Below are positions 16,155 through 23,699 of a stretch of DNA of 33,466 nucleotides, piece after piece. Location: the NCBI GenBank assembly GCA_958415625.1, contig CATYZI010000026.1, positions 1 through 33,466 of the forward strand, written 5' to 3'. Made by a program: the position numbers and the translations under genes. This DNA comes from an uncultured Collinsella sp. Lineage in GTDB: Bacteria > Actinomycetota > Coriobacteriia > Coriobacteriales > Coriobacteriaceae. The number at the start of each line of letters is the position of its first letter. The first letter of the stretch is position 1. Below the pieces are notes generated by a model that did not search any database, was not told where the DNA came from, and worked only from the letters and a program-made list of their open reading frames with translations.

Positions 16155-17768
16155 ATGGCCATCATCAACAAGGGTATGTCCAGGCGTTCGTTCCTCGGCC
16201 TCACCGGCAGCGTCGCTGCTGTCGCAGGGCTTGGTCTCACCGGCTGCGGTGGCAGCTCCAGCGACGAGGGTTCCGCTTCCGGTTCCACCGATTCCGCCAA
16301 CCGTGGCGGCGGCGTGATCACCGCTGGTTCCGCTTACGCTCCGTCCAGCTTCGATCCCGCCAGCACCGGCTCCGCTGTGGGCCTGGGTGCTAACTGGCAC
16401 GTCGTCGAGGGCCTCTACGGCATCGATTACCACGACTACAGCACCTTCAACGAGCTCGCCACCGACGATCCCAAGTCTGTGGACGACACCACTTTCGAGG
16501 TCACCATCCGCAAGGGCGCCAAGTTCTCCGATGGCACCGAGGTCACCGCTGACGATGTCGTTGCCTCCTACACCGCGTGCGCCGCTTCCGCTACCTATGC
16601 TCCGTTCTTCCAGCCCTTCGAGTCCATCGAGGCCAAGGACGCCAGCACCGTGACGGTCAAGACCAAGGTCCCCAACTTCTCCCTGCTCAAGGATCGTCTG
16701 GCCATCGTCCGCGTTACCCCGGCCACCCAGACCGAGGAGGATCGCGCCAAGCAGCCGATCGGCTCCGGCCCCTGGATGTACGACTCTATCTCCGATACCG
16801 AGATCACCCTGGTTCCCAACCCCGAGTACAACGGTGAGTATGCTGCCGAGGATAAGAAGATCCAGTACAGCATCCTGACCGACCCCACCGCTCGCGTTAC
16901 CGCTCAGCAGGAGGGCTCCACGCTCGTTATGGAGCTCGTTACCGCTGACGCCGTCGACCAGCTCGAGAGCGCCGGCTGCAAGATCGATAACGTTCAGGGT
17001 TTCGGCACCCGCTTCATCATGTTCAACGTCGCCAAGGAGCCTTGGAACAACGTCAAGGTCCGTCAGGCTGTCATGTATGCGCTCGACACCGAGAAGATGG
17101 TCAGCAACACCTTCGCCGGCCTTGCCACCGCTGCCAGCTGCTACCTGCCCAAGAGCTTCACCAACTATCATGAGGCTTCCACGGTGTACAAGACCGACGC
17201 CAAGAAGGCTAAGAAGCTCATCGAGGAGTCTGGCATCACCCCGGGTGCCATCACCCTGCGCACCACCGACAACGAGCAGATTAAGGGCATGGCCGCCCAG
17301 GTCAAGAACGACCTCGACGCTCTCGGCTTCGATGTGACCATCCAGACCGATACCTCGCCGGCCACCTACGCTGCCATCGACGGCGGCGAGGCCTACGATA
17401 TCCTCCTTGCCCCTGGCGATCCTTCCTGCTTCGGCGCCGACCCCGACCTGCTGCTCAACTGGTGGTACGGCGACAACGTCTGGATGCAGACCCGTTGCCC
17501 GTGGAAGGAGTCCGCTGAGTGGCAGAAGCTCCACAGTCTCATGGACGAGGCTCTTGCCGCCGAGGGCGACGAGCAGCAGAAGAAGTGGAACGAGTGCTTC
17601 GACATCATTGCCGACAACGCCGTTCTGTACCCCGTTGTCCACGTCAAGACCGTCTCCGCTTCCTGGGACGATCCGTCCACTGCGCCCAACGGCGAGGCCC
17701 TCGATGGCTTCAAGGGCATCGGCACGACGAGCATGTCCTTCAGGGGCGTTGCGACCGTCAAGGCGTAA
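16155..17768 (+). CDS. ABC transporter solute-binding lipoprotein, family 5 (Opp/Dpp/Sat type), probable sialic acid binder
   Basis: This 537-aa extracellular lipoprotein captures substrate for the importer encoded next to it. The N-terminus has a twin-arginine motif (SRRSFLG, R10-R11), a short hydrophobic stretch and a lipobox LTGC with Cys31 as the lipidated residue, so Tat-dependent export is likely. A Gly/Ser linker follows, then the SBP_bac_5 fold (RKGAKFSDGTEVTADDVVASY, LPKSFTNYHEA, FNVAKEPWNNVKVRQAVMYALD, read in parts). Family 5 proteins bind peptides, nickel, sugars or sialic acid; SatA of Haemophilus ducreyi and the corynebacterial sialic acid binder are members. The substrate here is inferred from the neighbouring nan genes. 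ATG at 16155 follows AGGAGA. Third codon positions are strongly C/G, which suggests high expression. Confidence 0.88.
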   Translation: MAIINKGMSRRSFLGLTGSVAAVAGLGLTGCGGSSSDEGSASGSTDSANRGGGVITAGSAYAPSSFDPASTGSAVGLGANWHVVEGLYGIDYHDYSTFNELATDDPKSVDDTTFEVTIRKGAKFSDGTEVTADDVVASYTACAASATYAPFFQPFESIEAKDASTVTVKTKVPNFSLLKDRLAIVRVTPATQTEEDRAKQPIGSGPWMYDSISDTEITLVPNPEYNGEYAAEDKKIQYSILTDPTARVTAQQEGSTLVMELVTADAVDQLESAGCKIDNVQGFGTRFIMFNVAKEPWNNVKVRQAVMYALDTEKMVSNTFAGLATAASCYLPKSFTNYHEASTVYKTDAKKAKKLIEESGITPGAITLRTTDNEQIKGMAAQVKNDLDALGFDVTIQTDTSPATYAAIDGGEAYDILLAPGDPSCFGADPDLLLNWWYGDNVWMQTRCPWKESAEWQKLHSLMDEALAAEGDEQQKKWNECFDIIADNAVLYPVVHVKTVSASWDDPSTAPNGEALDGFKGIGTTSMSFRGVATVKA

Positions 17769-17885
17769 GACTCGCTTGAGTCTGTATGCAGGATGTCGGT
17801 CGTTGGGACCGTATCCTCATAGTTGAAACAAAGACCCGGGCGACCTCGATGTCGCTCGGGTCTTGTAATGAGTATCCGTACTCAT
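17768..17885 (+). other. Four tandem hairpins between the binding-protein and permease genes
   Basis: Hairpin 1: AGACTC (17768-17773) with GAGTCT (17778-17783). Hairpin 2: 17791-17801 with 17807-17816 (GGAT-CGGTC with GACCG-ATCC, small internal loop). Hairpin 3: 14-bp stem 17831-17844 with 17851-17864, one G-U pair, loop CTCGAT. Hairpin 4: perfect ATGAGTA (17868-17874) with TACTCAT (17879-17885), loop TCCG. A weaker fifth stem is at 17892-17906. None has a good T-run. Such structures after a binding-protein gene usually slow 3' decay, giving more binding protein than permease. Confidence 0.7.
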
Positions 17886-17925
17886 ATACCAGTTGGTCCT
17901 ACCGACAAAAGAAAGGGGAGAGAAC

Positions 17926-18882
17926 GTGAACAACTTGCTACGTTTGATTGGAAGGCGTCTTGTGGCGCTGCCGATCATGGCATTGGGCGTCACCGTCCTG
18001 GTGTTCTTCCTTATGTCGTTCTCCAAGACCGACCCCGCCTACACGGCGTTGGGTGACGGTGCCTCGCCCGAGGCGGTTGCCGAGTACCATGAGAAGTATG
18101 GTCTGGACGACCCCTGGCCCGTGCGCTACGTGCGCTATATGGGCGATTTGATCCATGGCGACATGGGCACCTATGGTGCTGCTCGCAACTCCGTTGCCAA
18201 GCGCATCTCCACGGCCCTGCCCGTCACGATGCAACTGACCTTCATCGGCCTTGCCATCGGTGCGGTCGTTTCGTTTTTGCTCGGCGTCATCGCGGCACTG
18301 TATCGCGACAAATGGCCGGACCAAGTGATCCGCGTCTTTTCCATCGCCGGCTTGGCAACCCCGTCGTTCTGGCTTGCCGTTCTGTTGATCCTGCTGTTCT
18401 CTTCCTACCTTAAGGTGCTCCCGGCATCGGGTGCTCTGCCTCACTTCACCACGAATCCGGCTGGCTATCTGGGACGTATGATCATGCCCGCTATCGCCTT
18501 GGCATTTCCGCTGACGGGCCAGATGACTCGTATCGTGCGTACCGCCATGGTCGAGGAGCTCGATAAGGATTATGTCCGTATGGCTCGCGGCGCCGGCGTT
18601 CCCGAGAAGGTCGTCGTCGGCATCAACGTTCTTCGCAATGCGCTGATCACCCCGGTCACCACCCTCGGTCTTAAGATCGGTTACCTCATGGGCGGCGCCG
18701 TCGTCATCGAGGTTATCTTCAACCTCCCCGGCATGGGCACCGCGATTCTGCAGGGCGTTCAGGGCAACGAGGCGAACCTGGTTCAGGGCGTCGTTATCGT
18801 CGTTGCTCTTGCCTTCATCATCATCAACATCGTGGTTGACATGCTCTACCTGCTCATCAACCCGCGCATCAGGACGGTGTAG
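17926..18882 (+). CDS. ABC transporter permease, DppB/OppB type
   Basis: This is a 318-aa integral membrane subunit of the importer, with about six transmembrane helices. The N-terminal part (RLIGRRLVALPIMALGVTVLVF) is the typical first helix of the DppB family. The EAA loop that contacts the ATPase is seen in VEELDKDYVRMARGAGVPEK followed by VLRNALITPV. The C-terminus ends NPRIRTV, like DppB (NPRIR). The start is GTG at 17926, with AAAGGGGAG at 17912-17920. A longer reading to 17893 would begin inside the hairpin array. The next gene starts 3 bases past its stop. Confidence 0.9.
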   Translation: MNNLLRLIGRRLVALPIMALGVTVLVFFLMSFSKTDPAYTALGDGASPEAVAEYHEKYGLDDPWPVRYVRYMGDLIHGDMGTYGAARNSVAKRISTALPVTMQLTFIGLAIGAVVSFLLGVIAALYRDKWPDQVIRVFSIAGLATPSFWLAVLLILLFSSYLKVLPASGALPHFTTNPAGYLGRMIMPAIALAFPLTGQMTRIVRTAMVEELDKDYVRMARGAGVPEKVVVGINVLRNALITPVTTLGLKIGYLMGGAVVIEVIFNLPGMGTAILQGVQGNEANLVQGVVIVVALAFIIINIVVDMLYLLINPRIRTV

Positions 18883-18885
18883 ATT

Positions 18886-20901
18886 ATGGTAAAGATTCGA
18901 GAGAAGCAAACCGAGCAGCTCGAGAAGGCTGCCTCCAAGGGGCTCAAGCTCGGTGGCTGGAAGAAGATGACGCTGTCTTCTAAGATTGCCGCCGTCGTGT
19001 TGGTGCTGGTCGCCCTGACTGCGATTCTGGCGCCCCTTCTTGCCCCCTATAGCCCGGTCGAGATTTTTACGGCTCGCCAGGCTCCCGGCAACGGATTTAT
19101 CTTCGGTACCGACGATAAGGGTCGCGACATTCTGTCGCGCATGCTCTACGGTGGTCGTTACTCGCTGATTATCGGCTTTGGCGCCACTGCCATGGCTCTG
19201 GTCTGCGGCTCGGTCGTGGGCGCCCTTGCGGCGGTTTCGCGCAAGGCCGTTTCCGAGACGATCATGCGTATCCTGGACATCATCATGTCCATCCCGGGCA
19301 TCGCCCTCGCGGCCGTCTTCGTCTCCATCCTGGGCAACTCCGTGCCGTCGATCATCTTCGCCATCGGCTTTATGTACACTCCGCAGATTGCCCGTATCGT
19401 GCGCGCCAACATCGTGTCCGAGTACGGCGAGGACTATGTCCGCGCGGTCATCGTTTCCGGCGCCAAGGCTCCGTGGATTTTGATCAAGCATGTTCTGCGT
19501 AACTGCATCGCCCCGATCATGGTCTTCACCGTTACCCTGGTCGCCGACGCCATCATCTTCGAGGCCTCGCTGACCTTCATCGGCGCTGGTATCCAGGAGC
19601 CCACCGCTACCTGGGGCAACATCCTCGCCGACGCCCGCGGCGGCGTGCTCGCCGGCCGTTGGTGGCAGGCGCTGTTCCCGGGCCTGGCCATCATGATCAC
19701 CTGCCTGGCGCTCAACATCCTCTCCGAGGGCATTACCGACGCCATGGCCGCTGCTCCCTCCGCCGCCCTGGATCCGACCGATTCCTCCAAGCGTCGCGAG
19801 GCCGACCTGCTGGTCTCCGACCCCGTTCGCGCCTACAAGGAGCAGGCCCAGTCCCTCTCCGCTCGCCTTGGCGCCCTGCGCGATGTCGAGCTCAAGCGTG
19901 ACGATCGCCATGTGCCCGACGAGTCTGTCGAACCGATTCTCTCGGTCCGTGACTTCTGCATTCAGTTTGAGCATCACGGCGATATCAACGTCGTCGACCA
20001 TGTCAACTTTGACGTCCGTCCTGGTCAGACCATGGGCCTGGTGGGCGAGTCCGGTTGCGGTAAGTCCATCACCACGCTGGCCATCATGGGCCTGACCGAC
20101 GATGACGAGCACCTTTCCGGCGAGGTCCTCTGGGAGGGCCGCGACCTGCTCAAGATGAGCAAGAAGGAGTGGTTCGGCCTGCGCGGTACCGATATCGCTA
20201 TGGTCTATCAGGACGCCCTGTCCTCGCTCAACCCCTCCATGCTCATCTCTGCCCAGATGAAGCAGCTCACCAAGCGCGGCGGCACCCGCAGCGCCGAGGA
20301 ACTCCTGGAGCTCGTGGGCCTCGACCCCAAGCGTACGCTCGAGAGCTACCCGCATGAGCTTTCCGGTGGCCAGCGTCAGCGTGTCCTGATCGCTATGGCC
20401 CTTACCCGCGACCCCAAGCTGGTCATCTGCGACGAGCCCACGACCGCTCTGGACGTTACCGTCCAGAAGCAGGTCATCAAGCTGCTCAACGACCTTCAGG
20501 CCAAGCTCGGCTTTGCCATGATCTTCGTCTCGCATGACTTGGCGCTGGTCGCCGAGGTCGCCCATAACATCACGGTTATGTACGCCGGTCAGGTTATCGA
20601 GCAGGCGCCCACCAAGGAGCTGCTCACTAACCCGATCCACGAGTACACCCGCGGTCTTCTGGGCTCCGTTCTGTCCATCGAGAGCGGTTCGGGCCGTCTG
20701 CACCAGGTGCCCGGCGCCGTTCCGAGCCCGCGCGATTTCCCCAAGGGCGATCGCTTCGCGCCCCGCTCGAGCCATCCGCGCATTGGCCTGGACACCCGTC
20801 CGGTCTTCAAGCGCGTGCCCGGCACCGAGCACTTCTATTCCGAGCTCCCCGACGAGGTGCTCAAGGCAAATGGTTTGACCCCTCACGCGGAGGTGATGTA
20901 G
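18886..20901 (+). CDS. Fused ABC transporter permease-ATPase (DppC-DppD fusion)
   Basis: A single 671-aa polypeptide joins two subunits that are usually separate. Residues 1 to about 285 are a DppC/OppC-type permease: FGTDDKGRDILSRMLYGGR after helix 1, the EAA loop with EDYVRAVIVSGAKAPWILIKH (read in parts), and the LNILSEGITD end. A charged linker of about 65 residues follows. From about 350 there is an Opp-type ATPase with Walker A GESGCGKS (387-394), signature LSGGQRQRV (492-500), Walker B CDEPTTALD (D516-E517) and a C-terminal oligopeptide-transporter tail. There is no stop codon or frameshift between the parts and no internal start with a good ribosome site, so the fusion is probably real. 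It is in frame with flanking transporter genes. Confidence 0.92.
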   Translation: MVKIREKQTEQLEKAASKGLKLGGWKKMTLSSKIAAVVLVLVALTAILAPLLAPYSPVEIFTARQAPGNGFIFGTDDKGRDILSRMLYGGRYSLIIGFGATAMALVCGSVVGALAAVSRKAVSETIMRILDIIMSIPGIALAAVFVSILGNSVPSIIFAIGFMYTPQIARIVRANIVSEYGEDYVRAVIVSGAKAPWILIKHVLRNCIAPIMVFTVTLVADAIIFEASLTFIGAGIQEPTATWGNILADARGGVLAGRWWQALFPGLAIMITCLALNILSEGITDAMAAAPSAALDPTDSSKRREADLLVSDPVRAYKEQAQSLSARLGALRDVELKRDDRHVPDESVEPILSVRDFCIQFEHHGDINVVDHVNFDVRPGQTMGLVGESGCGKSITTLAIMGLTDDDEHLSGEVLWEGRDLLKMSKKEWFGLRGTDIAMVYQDALSSLNPSMLISAQMKQLTKRGGTRSAEELLELVGLDPKRTLESYPHELSGGQRQRVLIAMALTRDPKLVICDEPTTALDVTVQKQVIKLLNDLQAKLGFAMIFVSHDLALVAEVAHNITVMYAGQVIEQAPTKELLTNPIHEYTRGLLGSVLSIESGSGRLHQVPGAVPSPRDFPKGDRFAPRSSHPRIGLDTRPVFKRVPGTEHFYSELPDEVLKANGLTPHAEVM

Positions 20902-21729
20902 ATGAGCGAGACCGCAGTCAACGGCGTCGAGCCGATCATCTTCCTTGATGACGTCCACGTCACCTTTAGGACCCGTACCGGCTCGATTCTGCACCCCAAC
21001 CTGGTTCACGCCGTCCAGGGTGTAACGATTAGGCTCATGCCCGGTCAGACGATCGGCATCGTCGGCGAGTCCGGTTGCGGTAAGTCCACCACCGCCAACG
21101 TCATGTGCGGCCTGCAGGCCCCCACGAGCGGCAAGGTCTACTTTAAGGGCAAGGACGTAACCAAGCGTACCGCCGAGGACCGTCGCCACATGGGCCGTGT
21201 CATCTCGGTCGTGTTCCAGAATCCGGCTACGGCGCTCAATCCCCGCATGGTCGTTCGCGAGCAGCTGCTCGACCCCATGCGCGTCCACAACCTGGGTACC
21301 GAGGCCGAGCAGGAGAAGCGCGTCAAGGAGCTCCTGGAGCTCACCGGTCTGCCCAGCTCCGCCGCCGAGGTTCTTCCCGGCCAGCTTTCGGGCGGCCAGC
21401 GCCAGCGCGTCGCAATTGCCCGTGCCCTGTCGTTGAACCCCGATGCCATCATCGCCGACGAGCCCACCTCGGCTCTGGACGTTTCGGTCCGCGCGCAGAT
21501 TCTGAACCTGCTGACCGACCTTAAGAAGGAGCTCGGCCTGGCCATGGTGTTCATCAGCCATGACATCCAGACGGTCCGCTATATCTCTGACGACATCATC
21601 GTTATGAATGGCGGCAAGATCGTCGAGCAGGGCGAGGCCAAGCAGGTCTTCCAGCACCCTCAGGACCCCTACACCAAGATGCTGCTCGGTGCTGCGCCGT
21701 CGCTGCTGCATCCCAAGCTCGGCGAGTAG
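20902..21729 (+). CDS. ABC transporter ATP-binding protein, DppF/OppF type
   Basis: This is the second ATPase of the importer, 275 aa. Walker A GESGCGKS spans residues 55-62, the Q-loop is FQNPATALNPRM, the signature LSGGQRQRV begins at 162, Walker B is IIADEPTSALD, and the H-loop is VFISHD. It should pair with the ATPase half of the fused subunit to make the NTPase heterodimer typical of Opp/Dpp systems. The ATG directly follows the TAG of the fusion gene, with GGAGG at 20889-20893. At 275 aa it is shorter than a typical DppF (about 320 aa) because the C-terminal solute-specificity tail is trimmed to QDPYTKMLLGAAPSLLHPKLGE (read in parts). Confidence 0.92.
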   Translation: MSETAVNGVEPIIFLDDVHVTFRTRTGSILHPNLVHAVQGVTIRLMPGQTIGIVGESGCGKSTTANVMCGLQAPTSGKVYFKGKDVTKRTAEDRRHMGRVISVVFQNPATALNPRMVVREQLLDPMRVHNLGTEAEQEKRVKELLELTGLPSSAAEVLPGQLSGGQRQRVAIARALSLNPDAIIADEPTSALDVSVRAQILNLLTDLKKELGLAMVFISHDIQTVRYISDDIIVMNGGKIVEQGEAKQVFQHPQDPYTKMLLGAAPSLLHPKLGE

Positions 21730-21745
21730 CCTCGCTTTCCCTCCC

Positions 21746-21773
21746 GTGCGCCCGGTTCCCTTGCCGGGCGCAC
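21746..21773 (+). other. Strong hairpin between transporter and esterase genes
   Basis: GTGCGCCCGG (21746-21755) pairs perfectly with CCGGGCGCAC (21764-21773) around an 8-base loop. No T-run follows. It could protect the transporter mRNA or lower read-through into the esterase genes. Confidence 0.6.
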
Positions 21774-21809
21774 CTCCGTTGCGATTTCGAAAGGTTGGGT
21801 TCACGAGCC

Positions 21810-22787
21810 ATGCCAAGTGCTCAGGAGCTACAACAGCAATTTGGTGGGTATCGGGGCGCCATGCCCCGTCCATCAGATTTCGATCTCTTTTGGAAGGACC
21901 GCATGGCCGAGGCCGACGCCGTCGGGCTTGACTATGCGATCGAGACGGCATCGGTCACCGATGCCGTGACCTGCCAGCTTTTCGACCTCTGGTATACCGG
22001 CATGTGTGGCGCTCGCCTGCATGCCAAGTACCTTAAACCCGTCTCGGACGAGCCCGTGCCATTGGTACTTCAGTTCCATGGGTATCCGGGTGCAAGCCGC
22101 AGCTGGTTTGAGCAGGCGTCGTTTGCGGGCATGGGCATGGCACTCATCGCCCTCGACTGCCCCGGCCAAGGAGGTCTCTCCGAGGACATTGGTGGATTTG
22201 AGGGCACAACGGTCGCGGGCCATATCGTCGCCGGTATCGACGGCGATCCGGCCAACCTCTACTATGTCCGCTTGCACCAAGATATTCGCATCCTGTGCCG
22301 CATCGTTCGCGAGCTCGAGGGCATCGATCTTGCCCGTGTGTTTGTGAACGGCGCGTCGCAGGGCGGCGGTTTGGGCATTGCGACCTGTGCACTTAACAGC
22401 GAGCTTATCAATCGCGCCGCCATCCTCTATCCCTTCCTGTCGGATTTCCGCCTGGTCTGGGATTTGGATGCCGACGACATTGCCTACGAGGGCCTGCGCT
22501 ATTGGTCTCGCTGGTTTGACGAGGACTCGACTCGTATCGACGAAGCCTATGCCAAGCTGGCGTACTTCGATTCCAAGAACTTTGCCCCTATGGTCAAATG
22601 CCCCGTGCTGTTTGGCACCGGCACAGCCGATACCGTCTGTCCGCCAGCGACGCAGTTTGCGGTCTATAACAACCTGACCTGTGAAAAGCGTCATGAGTTC
22701 TTTGAAGGCTTTGGCCACGAGGAGATTCAGGATTTTGACGATCTGATCATTCCGTTTTTCTGCAAGGGAGGGGAGGCTCATGTCTAA
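21810..22787 (+). CDS. Acetyl esterase, carbohydrate esterase family 7 (AXE1/cephalosporin-C deacetylase type)
   Basis: This is a cytoplasmic alpha/beta-hydrolase of 325 aa with no signal peptide. The family signature nucleophile elbow GASQGGG (Ser183), the acid Asp274 in GTADTVCPP and His303 in GFGHEE complete the catalytic triad. QFHGYPGASRSW carries the oxyanion-hole region. DFDLFWKDRM near the N-terminus is the CE7 opening. CE7 enzymes remove acetyl groups from sugars and cephalosporin C. Placed between a sialic acid importer and the aldolase, it is a candidate for O-acetyl sialic acid deacetylation after uptake, which is inference. The ATG at 21810 has only a weak ACGAG upstream; GAAAGG at 21789-21794 is 15 bases away. 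The next gene overlaps its end by 8 bases. Confidence 0.85.
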   Translation: MPSAQELQQQFGGYRGAMPRPSDFDLFWKDRMAEADAVGLDYAIETASVTDAVTCQLFDLWYTGMCGARLHAKYLKPVSDEPVPLVLQFHGYPGASRSWFEQASFAGMGMALIALDCPGQGGLSEDIGGFEGTTVAGHIVAGIDGDPANLYYVRLHQDIRILCRIVRELEGIDLARVFVNGASQGGGLGIATCALNSELINRAAILYPFLSDFRLVWDLDADDIAYEGLRYWSRWFDEDSTRIDEAYAKLAYFDSKNFAPMVKCPVLFGTGTADTVCPPATQFAVYNNLTCEKRHEFFEGFGHEEIQDFDDLIIPFFCKGGEAHV

Positions 22788-23631
22788 GTGCGAGAGCAAT
22801 GTCAATGAGCTGATTGTCTCCGACCTTGTGGGGATTCCCGGAACGGTCTCGTCAAGGCTCGCTGATTTCCGGGATTGGCGCGGTGATGCTTCTGCGGATG
22901 TTTCCGAATTAGAGATAGCCGCTTCGGACCTTGAGGTTTGCGGGCCGAGTATTACGGCGATCGATTTCGCCAATCCGTATGCCCGCTACTCCGAGGTTTC
23001 CTTTGAGCTTGGTGGCGATGTGGTCCACGCACGTTTGATCGAGCCTGCCGGTCGCGCCCGAGCATCCGAGCTTGTGCCGCTATGTCTGATGTTTCACGAC
23101 ATCGACCGACCCGTGCGGGGATGGCATCACATGACGAGGTTTGCGGCCATGGGATATGCCGTGCTTGCGCTGGACGATGAGGCGATTGGATCCAGCGAGC
23201 TGCAGCAGGGGATTGCCTCTCCTGCTTTTGTTAAGCGCGTCCGTTGGGGTTGCGCGATGGCGAAGGTGGCGCGCAATCTTGATGGCGTGGACCCCGACCG
23301 CATCTTTGCATGGGGCGAGGGCCTTGGCGGCGGAGTCGCGCTGGCGGTTTCTGCTCTGGACGAGCGGGGCCTCGCCTGCACGGCGGTTGCCAATCCAATT
23401 CCCGGTGGCCTCGAGGCGTTGTCGTCTCGGGTGCGTGGATCGGTGCTCATGGGCACATCGCTCATGGATGCCGTGAGTGATCCCAAGGGCCAGTTTGCCG
23501 TATTCAACGGTCTTGAGTGTGACCGGAGGCATATCATCTATGCCAAATACGCTCATGAGCGCATCAACGCGTTTGAAAACGAAGTCATCGACTTTTTTAA
23601 CCAAACGTTCTACCCGTGTTCTTTGGCCTAG
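22780..23631 (+). CDS. CE7-esterase paralogue lacking the catalytic serine (probable pseudoenzyme)
   Basis: This 283-aa alpha/beta-hydrolase-like protein aligns by eye with the preceding esterase over the second half. LMDAVSDPKGQFAVFNGLECDRRH matches TADTVCPPATQFAVYNNLTCEKRH (read in parts). Asp230 and His259 (YAHERINAFENEVIDFF) line up with the triad acid and base. The nucleophile elbow reads WGEGLGGG instead of NGASQGGG, so Gly181 replaces the serine. It should not act as a serine esterase unless another residue substitutes. Its ATG overlaps the end of the esterase gene by 8 bases (ATGTCTAA), with GGGAGGGGAGG upstream, so the two proteins are probably made together. A regulatory or hetero-oligomeric role is possible. 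No known function. Confidence 0.8.
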   Translation: MSKCESNVNELIVSDLVGIPGTVSSRLADFRDWRGDASADVSELEIAASDLEVCGPSITAIDFANPYARYSEVSFELGGDVVHARLIEPAGRARASELVPLCLMFHDIDRPVRGWHHMTRFAAMGYAVLALDDEAIGSSELQQGIASPAFVKRVRWGCAMAKVARNLDGVDPDRIFAWGEGLGGGVALAVSALDERGLACTAVANPIPGGLEALSSRVRGSVLMGTSLMDAVSDPKGQFAVFNGLECDRRHIIYAKYAHERINAFENEVIDFFNQTFYPCSLA

Positions 23632-23699
23632 ACGGCCTGGACACTGCCAACAAGAGTGGGTGGCATAGGGCCGCCCGCCAGACAACTAAGGAGATTCTT

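Noticed and set aside
15980..16393. Open frame across the nan leader into the binding-protein gene
   Set aside because: It reads out of frame with the lipoprotein, is Arg/Ser-rich, and has no ribosome site. The region is better explained as control DNA.
17938..21951. 1337-codon open frame on the minus strand opposite the transporter genes
   Set aside because: It is a shadow of strongly biased codons (C or G at third positions) in the plus-strand ABC genes. It has no recognisable domain, is rich in Asp/Gly/His/Arg, and spans five real genes and their gaps.
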